A DNA stretch of 11,471 nucleotides from Candidatus Poribacteria bacterium (GCA_002687025.1 NYZG01000342.1:1-11471), one strand, 5' to 3'. Numbered from the stretch's first letter, positions 1 to 6,709 are shown. A program made the numbers and translations. Notes: generated by a model from the sequence alone, not told the origin.

Positions 1-1
1 C

Positions 2-49
2 GTTCTGGCGGTGACGCGCGCGTTCGGTCTGCGTCAGGGATTGTTCTAG
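2..49 (+). CDS. C-terminal end of a probable ABC transporter permease (partial)
   Basis: An open frame enters from the left edge and stops at the TAG at 47-49, giving the tail VLAVTRAFGLRQGLF. Seven bases separate it from the ATP-binding gene that follows, so it is probably the last codons of the permease of the same importer. That identity rests on position only, because 15 residues carry no diagnostic motif. The stop is followed at once by GGGG, a plausible ribosome binding site for the next gene. Confidence 0.45.
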   Translation, partial: VLAVTRAFGLRQGLF

Positions 50-56
50 GGGCGCC

Positions 57-713
57 ATGATCGCCGTCGAGAAGCTGGCGCTCCGCGCTGGCGATTTCGC
101 GCTTGCCGATGTGTCCTTCCGCGTAGAGGCGGGAGAATACGCCGCCCTTATGGGTCGGACGGGGAGCGGCAAGACGACCGTGCTGGAGGCGATCTCAGGC
201 CTCCGCCCTGTCACTGGCGGCCGCGTGGTGGTGCGGGAACGCGACGTCACGCGGGCCAAGCCGGCGGCCCGGGGCGTCGGATATGTGCCGCAGGACGGGG
301 CCCTGTTCAGGACGATGACCGTCGCGGACCATCTGGCGTTCGCTCTCGACATCCGCAAATGGGAACCCGATCGACGAGCGCGACGCGTCGGCGAGCTGGC
401 GGAGCTTCTGGGCATCGCAGCCCTGATGAGCAGGACTCCCCATGGCCTGAGCGGGGGCGAACGGCAGCGGGTTGCCCTTGGGCGGGCCCTGTCGGCGCGA
501 CCGGGCGTTCTGCTCCTCGACGAGCCCCTGAGCGCGTTGGATGATGACACGCGCAAACAGATGTACTCTCTGCTGAAGCGCGTACAGGAACATGAACACG
601 TCACCGTGCTGCATGTCACGCACAGCCGCAGTGAAGCGCGGGCGTTGGCCGATGTCGTCCTAAGGCTGGTAGAAGGTCAGGTGATGGAGGCGGCCCCGGA
701 TGGCTCGGAGTGA
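57..713 (+). CDS. ABC transporter ATP-binding protein, molybdate/tungstate type
   Basis: This is the nucleotide-binding subunit of an importer, powering substrate uptake through a membrane permease. All ABC motifs are present in order: Walker A GRTGSGKTT (residues 33-41), Q-loop Q79 in YVPQDGALF, signature LSGGE (131-135), Walker B VLLLDE (151-156), D-loop SALD (159-162) and H-loop H189. The RGVGYVPQDGALF...MTV pattern is typical of ModC/WtpC/TupC-like ATPases of molybdate and tungstate importers. At 218 residues it stops after the ATPase core, so the C-terminal TOBE/MOP regulatory domain of full-length ModC is missing. The start ATG follows TAGGGG by four bases. A MoaD-like and an E1-like gene follow directly, which supports a Mo or W link. 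The substrate is inferred, and another oxyanion or solute remains possible. Confidence 0.85.
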   Translation: MIAVEKLALRAGDFALADVSFRVEAGEYAALMGRTGSGKTTVLEAISGLRPVTGGRVVVRERDVTRAKPAARGVGYVPQDGALFRTMTVADHLAFALDIRKWEPDRRARRVGELAELLGIAALMSRTPHGLSGGERQRVALGRALSARPGVLLLDEPLSALDDDTRKQMYSLLKRVQEHEHVTVLHVTHSRSEARALADVVLRLVEGQVMEAAPDGSE

Positions 714-716
714 CCC

Positions 717-995
717 ATGCAGGTGACGGTACGTTGCTCAGGCCAGTTGCGCGCCGCTCTCGAGACGAGCTCTCTGGGCCTCGACCTGCCGGCCGGGACA
801 ACGGTCGCGGAGGCGATCGCCGCGATGGCCGACGACCATGGCGCCCGCATCCGCTCGATGCTCCTCGACGACTCCGGCGCCGTACAGCGTACGCTCGTGG
901 TAGCGGTCGGCAGCGCGCAGGTGACAGATCCGACCGCGCATTCGCTGGCGGACGGCGATACGCTGACAGTGCTCCACCCGATCAGCGGAGGGTAG
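717..995 (+). CDS. MoaD/ThiS-family sulfur carrier protein with C-terminal Gly-Gly
   Basis: This small 92-residue beta-grasp protein ends in HPISGG. MoaD and ThiS end in the same diglycine, which is adenylated by an E1-like enzyme and then carries sulfur as a thiocarboxylate for molybdopterin or thiazole synthesis. Other family traits are the hydrophobic N-terminal strand (MQVTVRC), the LPAGTTVAEAI segment near residues 24-34 and the LADGDTLTVLHP strand before the tail. It starts three bases after the ATPase stop, with GGAG about seven bases upstream, and is followed seven bases later by its likely E1 partner. No MoaE or ThiG is visible, so the sulfur acceptor is unknown. Beside a Mo/W-type importer, a role in metal-pterin cofactor maturation is the best guess. 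ThiS or another ubiquitin-like carrier is the alternative. Confidence 0.85.
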   Translation: MQVTVRCSGQLRAALETSSLGLDLPAGTTVAEAIAAMADDHGARIRSMLLDDSGAVQRTLVVAVGSAQVTDPTAHSLADGDTLTVLHPISGG

Positions 996-1002
996 CGCCG
1001 CG

Positions 1003-1746
1003 ATGCACCCGCTGACCGACGAAGAGCGTGCCGTCTACGAGTGGCAGATGTGGTCTCCCGGCTTCGGCGAGGACGGCCAACGGCGCCTGAAGAACGCGTC
1101 GGTCCTTGTCTCGCGTTGCGGCGGCCTAGGCAGCGTCGTAGCGTACGAACTCGCCGCCGCTGGCGTGGGTCGGCTCGTGCTGGCTCACGCGGGCGTCGTG
1201 AAGCCCTCCGACCTCAACCGCCAGCTGTTGATGACCCATGCGTGGCTGGGGCGGCCCCGCGTCGAGTCTGCGCGACGCCGGCTCCTCGAGCTCAATCCGC
1301 GCCTCGACATCGTGGCCGTGCAGGAGAACGTCAGCGAGGAGAACGCAGCCGGGCTCGTCGCACAGGCCGACCTGACCGTGGACTGCGCTCCGCTCTTCTC
1401 CGAGCGCTTCGCGATGAACCGTCAGTCGGTGGCGCAGGCGAAGCCCATCGTCGAGTGCGCGATGTACGACCTGGAGGCGACCATCACCACCGTCGTCCCC
1501 GGCCGGACGCCGTGTCTGGCGTGTCTGCACCCGTCGGAGCCCCCGCAATGGAAGCGCGAGTTCCCCGTCTTCGGCGCCGTATCGGGAACCGTGGGCTGCA
1601 TGGCGGCGATGGAAGCGATCAAGGTGATCGCCGGGTTCGGCGATCCGTTGCTCGGCCGCATGGCCCAGATCGACCTGCGAGACATGAGCTTCCGGACGTT
1701 CGACCTTCAACGCGATGAAAGCTGCCCCGTCTGCGCGTCCGCCTGA
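1003..1746 (+). CDS. Divergent MoeB/ThiF/HesA-family E1-like protein
   Basis: This 247-residue protein has the E1 Rossmann fold of enzymes that adenylate MoaD/ThiS carriers. Visible family features are the nucleotide loop CGGLGS (39-44), AAAGVGRLVL (51-60), LNRQ (71-74), the late helix GTVGCMAAMEAIKVIAG (195-211) and two zinc-type cysteine pairs, CLAC (171-174) and CPVC (241-244). Compared with the E. coli MoeB sequence as I remember it, several active-site positions differ. The first glycine of GxGGxG is Arg38, the acidic DxD after beta-2 reads H62-A-G64, the lysine of G(K/R)PKVES is Arg86, and the aspartate of DCTDN is Pro130. The fold and zinc site look intact but ATP chemistry may be altered. 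It may belong to a distinct conserved subfamily rather than being decayed. It is probably co-transcribed with the preceding MoaD-like gene. Confidence 0.8.
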   Translation: MHPLTDEERAVYEWQMWSPGFGEDGQRRLKNASVLVSRCGGLGSVVAYELAAAGVGRLVLAHAGVVKPSDLNRQLLMTHAWLGRPRVESARRRLLELNPRLDIVAVQENVSEENAAGLVAQADLTVDCAPLFSERFAMNRQSVAQAKPIVECAMYDLEATITTVVPGRTPCLACLHPSEPPQWKREFPVFGAVSGTVGCMAAMEAIKVIAGFGDPLLGRMAQIDLRDMSFRTFDLQRDESCPVCASA

Positions 1747-1772
1747 CACAGGGCGCCACGACCTGCCATCGG

Positions 1773-2894
1773 TCAGTACTCCGAGCCAATGCTCCTCGGA
1801 TCCGGCAGCGCCGTCGCCTGGATGTACGCGATCGTGGCGAGGCCGTCGGCGTTGAGGGCGCCGTCCGCGTCGAAGAGACTCGGGAATGCGGGCATCCGCG
1901 ATAGCGGGACGACGCTGCGCGGGTCCGCGAAGTGCGCGACGTGCCAGTCGTTGGAGCGCCGCGCCGGCATCGACCCGACCGAATGGCACTTCACGCACTG
2001 CTTCTCGGCGTCAATGTCGCTCCCTCGCAGCGCCAGGTCGCGGGCGTTCTCGGGCGTAGGGGCCCCGACGTGCCGCGCGAACTCGTCGGGGTAGTCGCGG
2101 GCCAGCAGCAACGCCGCCAGATGCTCCCGCGTTTCGATGGGCCGCGCGAGGCTGCACAGGTACGCCACCAGGTACCACGCCTCGCCATCGTCGAGGACGT
2201 CGGCAAACGACACCATCGCCGTGCCGCTAAGGCCGGTAATGATCGTGCGCACGGCGTCGATGCGTCGCGGCCCGCTCTTGAACATCCCGAGAGTGAAGTC
2301 CGCCGGCCTCGTGTGGGCGCCCCAGTCGTCGATCAGCGCGTGCGCCATGACGCCCTTCGCGTCGCCGGCGACGCCGTGGCACTGCTTGCACATGCCCCGG
2401 CCGTACGCCACTCGGCCCTTCTCGACACCGTCTGGCGTGCGCGCATCCGACGGTTCCGCGGGCAACGGCAAGACGGCGGGGGCAGGCGCGCCGCGCCATC
2501 GCCTTGAGAAGGTCTTGATGTACTGCACGACCGCGAGGCGGTCCTCGACGGGCAGGTCGCCGTACGGCTGCATCGACGTGTACGGAATCCCCTGCGTCGT
2601 CACGCGCATGAGGTCGTCGTCGGTAGGAGGCCAGCCCGGAGCGGTCGAGCGGAACTTGAAGGTGCCCTGGCGGAAGTCCCGAGGCTTCGTGAGCAATCGC
2701 GCGGCTGCCGCGCCGCGTCCATCTCCCGAGATGCCGTGACACCCAACGCAGTGGTCCAGGTACACGCCTTCGCCTCGGGCCACGGTGGCGGCGGCAGCGC
2801 GTTCTCGCGCGGCATCCTGATCGACGCAGCCGGCGAGGACGGCGCCGGCCAGCAGGATCGATAGACACGCGGCGTGACGGCAACGCCCTATCAG
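1773..2894 (-). CDS. Triheme c-type cytochrome lipoprotein, apparent CTG start
   Basis: Predicted exported electron-transfer protein with three CXXCH heme sites: CVGCH (residues 49-53), CKQCH (169-173) and CVKCH (300-304). Each is followed by a plausible axial methionine (M108 in YTSMQ, M227 in GTAMV, M334 in SRMPAF). The first two domains share a P..DF..G.FK segment, indicating domain duplication. The first conventional start in frame is GTG at 2783, which leaves no export signal. Reading upstream gives a lipoprotein signal: basic residues, a hydrophobic stretch (SILLAGAVLAG) and a lipobox L-A-G-C23. No ATG, GTG or TTG precedes it before the in-frame stop at 2906-2904. CTG at 2894-2892 overlaps the upstream TGA as CTGA and has AGGGG six bases upstream, so I place the start there (373 residues). 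It probably takes electrons from or passes them to the membrane protein encoded just upstream. The partner enzyme is unknown. Confidence 0.85.
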   Translation of the reverse strand: MIGRCRHAACLSILLAGAVLAGCVDQDAARERAAAATVARGEGVYLDHCVGCHGISGDGRGAAAARLLTKPRDFRQGTFKFRSTAPGWPPTDDDLMRVTTQGIPYTSMQPYGDLPVEDRLAVVQYIKTFSRRWRGAPAPAVLPLPAEPSDARTPDGVEKGRVAYGRGMCKQCHGVAGDAKGVMAHALIDDWGAHTRPADFTLGMFKSGPRRIDAVRTIITGLSGTAMVSFADVLDDGEAWYLVAYLCSLARPIETREHLAALLLARDYPDEFARHVGAPTPENARDLALRGSDIDAEKQCVKCHSVGSMPARRSNDWHVAHFADPRSVVPLSRMPAFPSLFDADGALNADGLATIAYIQATALPDPRSIGSEY

Positions 2895-3397
2895 ATGCCG
2901 CCCCTAACGAAGAGAGCGGCCATGACCACGATGGCCAGGCCGAGCAGCACGTTGGCTCGCCCAATCCACGACGCCACCTTGCGCAGCTTCTGCGCCTCGG
3001 TCGAGGTAGGGTCAGCCAACAGCTTCTCCGACGCCTTGGGGCCGATGTACCAGTCATGGATGAAGCTGATGACAAGCACCGCGCCCACCAGGCTGAGCTT
3101 CACCGCGAGAGCCCGCCCCTGCCTGCCCTGCCACAAGAGCCCGCTCCACAGATACGACCAGTCGTTGCCCCGGTGGTTGAGGTTGTATATCCCCGTGGCG
3201 ACGAGGATCCCGAAGCATGTCCAACCCACAGCGCGGAACCGGACTCCAGCGGCGTAGACCAACTGCGCGGCCCCATCGCGGTTCTCCGGCCGGCGCAGCA
3301 CAGGAACAACGACCAGCGCCAGGAACAGGCTGCCCCCGAGCCACACGGCGACAGAGACGATGTGCAACCAGACCGAGAGTATGTAGACCGCGTGCAA
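2891..3397 (-). CDS. CopD-like four-helix integral membrane protein
   Basis: This 168-residue protein has four predicted membrane helices, at about residues 8-31, 54-73, 97-117 and 147-164. Helix 1 carries LHIVSVAVWLGGSLF, the pattern of the copper-resistance D (CopD)-like and related heme-binding membrane families, with His12. His114 sits in FIHDWYIGP at the end of helix 3. These histidines could bind heme or copper, which is inference. I start at TTG (3397-3395), nine bases after a good AGGAGG site. The longer frame from 3532 adds an Arg-rich, non-membrane stretch running into the divergent promoter region. Its TGA overlaps the CTG start of the cytochrome gene, so the two are translationally coupled and may form a membrane electron-transfer unit. 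DUF4149-like proteins are an alternative assignment. Confidence 0.72.
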   Translation of the reverse strand: MHAVYILSVWLHIVSVAVWLGGSLFLALVVVPVLRRPENRDGAAQLVYAAGVRFRAVGWTCFGILVATGIYNLNHRGNDWSYLWSGLLWQGRQGRALAVKLSLVGAVLVISFIHDWYIGPKASEKLLADPTSTEAQKLRKVASWIGRANVLLGLAIVVMAALFVRGGI

Positions 3398-3507
3398 GCT
3401 GTGGCGCCTCCTCTGCTCACCCAATGTTACCCAAACGCGCCGCGGCCGTGGAAGGCTGTCGAGTCGGCCGTAGGGCGCCCCACGAAGACGACGTCCGGCG
3501 CGAGGCG

Positions 3508-3513
3508 TATAAT
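3508..3513 (+). promoter_or_regulatory. TATAAT -10 box of the hydrolase operon
   Basis: A perfect TATAAT lies in the 163-base divergent gap between the CopD-like gene and the peptidase gene. No good -35 hexamer is found 16-18 bases upstream. Transcription would begin near 3520, only about 11 bases before ATG 3531, which favours the downstream TTG start with its ribosome binding site. For the opposite direction only a weak candidate, TAACAT at 3429-3424 on the minus strand, was seen. Confidence 0.5.
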
Positions 3514-3547
3514 GCAGGGCCGGCGAGCGCATGCGACGGACATCTGC

Positions 3548-3553
3548 GGGAGG
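3548..3553 (+). promoter_or_regulatory. Ribosome binding site GGGAGG deciding the peptidase start
   Basis: GGGAGG lies seven bases upstream of TTG 3561. The in-frame ATG at 3531 has no such site and would leave an extremely short leader after the TATAAT box, so the TTG is preferred. Confidence 0.5.
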
Positions 3554-3560
3554 ACACGCG

Positions 3561-4643
3561 TTGGCGGATCAACTGGACGAGCGCGGACAGCTACTGAGCG
3601 ACCTCACCGAGGCGCCGGGACTGCCCGGTTACGAGGGCGAGATACGCGACATCTTCAAACGCGCCGTAGACGGCATTGGCACGCTGGAGCAGGACGGCAT
3701 CGGATCCATCTCGTGCCGCAAGGACGGCGATGCCAACGGCCCGAGCATCATGCTCGCCGGCCACATGGACGAGGTAGGCTGGATCGTCCGCCACATCACC
3801 GACGACGGCTACATCAAGTTCTCGCCGTTGGGCGGGTGGTGGAACCAGGTCATGCTGGCGCAGCGCGTGACCGTGCATACGCGCAAGGGCCACTACACGG
3901 GCGTCATCGGAAGCAAGCCGCCGCACCTCCTCACAGGGGACCAGCGCAGCAAGCCCGTCGAGATCAAGGACATGTACATCGACATGGGCACGACCGACTC
4001 GGCGCACGTCACCGAGGAAATGGGCGTGCACATAGGCGACCCCATCGTGCCGCAGAGCAGCTTTGAGCCCCTCGCAGACGGCAAGGTATACCTCGGCAAG
4101 GCGTTCGACAACCGCGCGGCCGTGGGGGCGGTCATCGAGACGCTCAAAGCGTTGGACGGCGTCGATCACCCCAACGTCGTCCATGGAGTGGGCACCGTCA
4201 TGGAGGAGGTCGGCCTCCGGGGAGCGCGTACGAGCTCCTGGATCGCCGAGCCGGACGTGGCGTTCTCGCTCGACGTGGGCATCGCAGGCGATGTTCCCGG
4301 CATCGAGAAGCACGAGGCGAACCAACGCCTGGGCGACGGGCCGGCGCTGATCATCTACGACCACTCCATCATCCCGCACCTGAAGCTGCGGGACATGGTC
4401 ATCGACGTCGCCCGCGAGGAGGACATCCCGCTCCAGCAGGACTTCGTGATGGGCGGCACCGACGGCGGCGCCATCCACCAGCACCGGAGCGGCGTCCCGA
4501 CCGTCACGATATGCGTCCCGGCCCGGCACATACACAGCCACACGAGCATGATCCACCGCGATGATTACGACAACATCATCGCCCTCCTCGTCGCGCTCAT
4601 CCGTCGGCTGGATACCGAGACCGTCGCCGGGTTGGAGCTCTAG
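3561..4643 (+). CDS. M42-family dinuclear metallo-aminopeptidase
   Basis: Predicted cytoplasmic aminopeptidase of the M42 family (glutamyl aminopeptidase/FrvX/TET type), which removes N-terminal residues from peptides using two metal ions. With the TTG start it has 360 residues, normal for the family. The expected ligands and catalytic residues are all visible: H68 and D70 in GHMDEVGW, the bridging D183 in FDNRAAV, E215 and E216 in VMEEVGLRG, D238 in SLDVG and H325 in RHIHSH. Family members usually form large tetrahedral dodecamers. An in-frame ATG at 3531 would add ten residues but lacks a ribosome binding site. It is the first gene of a four-gene operon of amide- or peptide-bond hydrolase families, so its real substrate may be a specialised peptide or amide rather than bulk peptides. 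Confidence 0.9.
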   Translation: MADQLDERGQLLSDLTEAPGLPGYEGEIRDIFKRAVDGIGTLEQDGIGSISCRKDGDANGPSIMLAGHMDEVGWIVRHITDDGYIKFSPLGGWWNQVMLAQRVTVHTRKGHYTGVIGSKPPHLLTGDQRSKPVEIKDMYIDMGTTDSAHVTEEMGVHIGDPIVPQSSFEPLADGKVYLGKAFDNRAAVGAVIETLKALDGVDHPNVVHGVGTVMEEVGLRGARTSSWIAEPDVAFSLDVGIAGDVPGIEKHEANQRLGDGPALIIYDHSIIPHLKLRDMVIDVAREEDIPLQQDFVMGGTDGGAIHQHRSGVPTVTICVPARHIHSHTSMIHRDDYDNIIALLVALIRRLDTETVAGLEL

Positions 4644-4654
4644 GGGATAGGTCC

Positions 4655-5263
4655 GTGTCTGATGTGCTGAGCACATACCACCTCACGCCGCAGAACGCCG
4701 CCCTGCTGGCAGTGGACATGCAGCGGGGTTTCCTGGATGTCGACGCCGCGATGGAAGTACCGACGGGGCGGGATGCCATTGTGCCGATCTCGGCCCTGGC
4801 GGCCGAGTTCCGCCGCGTGTCGGCCCCGGTGGTCTACACCAGAGTGGTCTGGTCGCCCAACGTGCCGAACCTCGTGGGCGAGCTGCATCCCCGGCACAAG
4901 CCGCCGATCTCCTGCTGCATGGAGGGCGATCCCAGCGTCGAGATCGTCGACGCGCTCTCGCCCCAGGCAGGGGATCTCGTCGTCGACAAGCACGGGTACG
5001 ACGCCTTCCACGAGACCAGACTCGACTACGCGCTCCGCAGCCTGGGGCGCACGCACCTGCTCGTCACCGGCGTCATGACGGACGTGTGCGTCCTCGCCAG
5101 CGTGGCCAGCGCGATGCACCGCGAGTACAGGGTGTCCGTAGTCTCGGACGGCGTCGCCACCAACTGGGACGATGTCCAGCGAATGACGCTCGACCTCGTG
5201 GCGCGCTGCTACGGCCGCGTCGTGACCTCGGAGGAGGCCCTTGCCGAACTCGCCGTCGGTTAG
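4655..5263 (+). CDS. Isochorismatase-like cysteine hydrolase
   Basis: This 202-residue protein of the isochorismatase-like superfamily has the catalytic triad visible: D21 in LLAVDMQRGF, K112 in VDKHGYDAF and C145 in GVMTDVCV, with the cis-peptide region just before the cysteine. Members with a cysteine nucleophile are usually amidases, such as nicotinamidase, N-carbamoylsarcosine amidohydrolase and ureidoacrylate hydrolase, so C-N bond hydrolysis is more likely than isochorismate cleavage. The GTG start lies 11 bases after the peptidase stop, with GGGATAGG upstream. The 3' end overlaps the next gene by 23 bases, so translation is coupled. CC at 87-88 is an unusual cysteine pair. I cannot tell the substrate. 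Linkage to creatininase-fold genes suggests a cyclic or substituted amide or ureide. Confidence 0.88.
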   Translation: MSDVLSTYHLTPQNAALLAVDMQRGFLDVDAAMEVPTGRDAIVPISALAAEFRRVSAPVVYTRVVWSPNVPNLVGELHPRHKPPISCCMEGDPSVEIVDALSPQAGDLVVDKHGYDAFHETRLDYALRSLGRTHLLVTGVMTDVCVLASVASAMHREYRVSVVSDGVATNWDDVQRMTLDLVARCYGRVVTSEEALAELAVG

Positions 5264-5981
5264 CTCCCGGAACACGTCTCCCGAGGTCACCGCTTCCGGC
5301 GTTGACACGGCGGTCATTCCGCTCGGGTCGGTGGAAGGGAAGGGCCCGCATCTCCCTGTTGCCGCCGACTTCCTGCTCGCGGATGCGTTCGCCGCGCAGT
5401 ACGCAGAGGAGGCCGGGGGCGTATACTTGCTCCCCGCTCTGCCGTACGGGTGTAGCGACTCGCAGCGCGGATTCCGTGGCACGGTGTATCTGGATACCGA
5501 GACGATGTGGCACGTGTTGGCCGATATCGTCGAGTCACTCCGACACGGCGGCTTCGCGCGCTTCACGGTGCTGAACCTGTGTTCCACGAACTGGGTCGTC
5601 AAGCCTACAGTGCGCGAGCTGAACCTTCGCCTCGGCCGCGGACCTGTCGTGTGGGTAGAGCCGAAACAGTTCGCGTACGACATCTATCACTCCGCGCACG
5701 AGGGCCCAGACGACAGACACGCCGGAGCGGTCGACACGGCCCTGATGATGCACTGCCGGCCCGACTGCGTGGGCGACCTGCCACCCGACAGCTGCCCGGC
5801 GGTCGGCCGCGAGTTCGTCGACTATGTCGGTCTCCGTGCCGTGTCGGCGACAGGCGTGTGGGGCTCGCCCCGACGAGCCACGCCCGCCCTGGGGCGTGAG
5901 CTGTTCTCGCACATGCTTGCGGCGACGCGCTCGTACATTGCGTCAGCCTATGCCACGTGGAGCGCGGAGGAGGGGACATGA
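5241..5981 (+). CDS. Creatininase-fold protein with degenerate metal site
   Basis: This 246-residue protein is clearly creatininase/MftE-like. It contains IPLGSVEGKGPHLPV (residues 26-40), LPALPYG, the GT strand after GFRG and DYVG near the C-terminal third. Active family members bind two metals through an E-x-H...D motif, the histidine of NGHGGN and an acidic residue in HAGxxET. Here E32 and D43 remain, but the histidine is K34, NGHGGN has become NLCSTN (C114), and HAGxxE reads HAGAVD (D165). Catalysis by the usual mechanism therefore looks unlikely. The start is TTG 5241, just after GGAGGAGG and inside the preceding gene. The next gene is an intact paralogue joined by an ATGA overlap. The pair could form a heteromer in which this subunit is regulatory or structural, or this copy may have acquired a new function. 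Confidence 0.82.
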   Translation: MPNSPSVSSRNTSPEVTASGVDTAVIPLGSVEGKGPHLPVAADFLLADAFAAQYAEEAGGVYLLPALPYGCSDSQRGFRGTVYLDTETMWHVLADIVESLRHGGFARFTVLNLCSTNWVVKPTVRELNLRLGRGPVVWVEPKQFAYDIYHSAHEGPDDRHAGAVDTALMMHCRPDCVGDLPPDSCPAVGREFVDYVGLRAVSATGVWGSPRRATPALGRELFSHMLAATRSYIASAYATWSAEEGT

Positions 5982-6709
5982 TGGTCGATTGGACCGCGTC
6001 CTCGCGAGGCATCCACGACGCGGCGCCCGACGTCGCGGTGCTGGCGACGAGCTCCATCGAGCAACATGGCGCGCATCTCCCACTCTGCACGGACCATCTC
6101 ATCGCGACGGCGCTGTCGCGGTTGGTCGCGGAGCGTCTTGGCGCGTATCTGTTGCCCGCACTCCCGGTAGTAAGCGCGTGGGAGCACAGCGACTTCAAGG
6201 GAACGGCGTCTCTGGCGGGGCCCACGGTCCTGCGCGTCCTACACGACGTCGTGCGGAGCCTCCACGAGGACGGTTTCCGCAAAGTCGTCCTGCTGAACAC
6301 GCACGGCGGCAACTGGATGGTCAGGCCGGCCGCGGCAGAGCTGAATCGCAGGTTCCCTGATCTGCTGCTGGTCTATGGCGGGGGCGATGTGCTCGCGTAT
6401 CGCGGACAGCGGGCCGTAACCGGCGAGCTGCATGCGGGCGACGGCGAGACATCCGCGGTCCTGGCGTGCGCTCCCGAGCTCGTCAAGCCGCACGCCGTCG
6501 ATGCCGTCCCTGAGGATACGCCGGCCAGCTACCTCGACTACGTCGGGACGGCCGGCGTCACACCGACCGGTGTCTGGGGTCGCCCCACTCTGGCGGACGC
6601 TGGGGAGGGGAAGCGAGCCCTGGAGGAGCGCGCCGACAGGATCGCCGCATACGCCACCGAGACGTTCGCGGCTCTCGAGTCGATCCGGGCTTCGGCCGGC
6701 CTGCCCTAG
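5978..6709 (+). CDS. Creatininase/MftE-family metal-dependent amidohydrolase
   Basis: This 243-residue creatininase-family hydrolase has a complete metal motif set: E28 and H30 in IEQHGAHLPL, D39 in CTD, H109 in NTHGGN, and H152 and E157 in LHAGDGETS. The family hydrolyses C-N bonds in creatinine, formamide-type intermediates and modified peptides (MftE). The start is ATG 5978, overlapping the TGA of the preceding gene as ATGA, behind GGAGGAGGGG. An in-frame GTG at 5957 lies upstream but lacks its own site, and ATG 5981 is a close alternative. It aligns along its whole length with the preceding degenerate copy (shared LLPALP, SL..GF, NW, DYVG, TGVWG), so the two arose by tandem duplication. 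Its stop TAG lies in a CTAG shared with the convergent gene. Confidence 0.9.
   Translation: MMVDWTASSRGIHDAAPDVAVLATSSIEQHGAHLPLCTDHLIATALSRLVAERLGAYLLPALPVVSAWEHSDFKGTASLAGPTVLRVLHDVVRSLHEDGFRKVVLLNTHGGNWMVRPAAAELNRRFPDLLLVYGGGDVLAYRGQRAVTGELHAGDGETSAVLACAPELVKPHAVDAVPEDTPASYLDYVGTAGVTPTGVWGRPTLADAGEGKRALEERADRIAAYATETFAALESIRASAGLP

Noticed and set aside
1747..1772. Possible terminator between the convergent E1-like and cytochrome genes
   Set aside because: The 26-base gap holds only a short GGCGCC palindrome, with no stem of useful length and no T-run.
1126..1998. 290-residue minus-strand frame over the E1-like gene and the end of the cytochrome gene
   Set aside because: It spans two well-supported genes on different strands and shows no domain. 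It is a GC-driven shadow.
3398..3532. N-terminal extension of the CopD-like protein up to 3532
   Set aside because: The added 45 residues are Arg/Pro-rich, have no ribosome binding site at their start and cross the divergent promoter. TTG 3397 has AGGAGG at good spacing and begins directly at the first membrane helix.
3591..4676. 361-residue minus-strand frame opposite the M42 peptidase
   Set aside because: Composition is Val/Asp/Arg/Ala-rich without motifs, while the plus strand has complete M42 catalytic residues.
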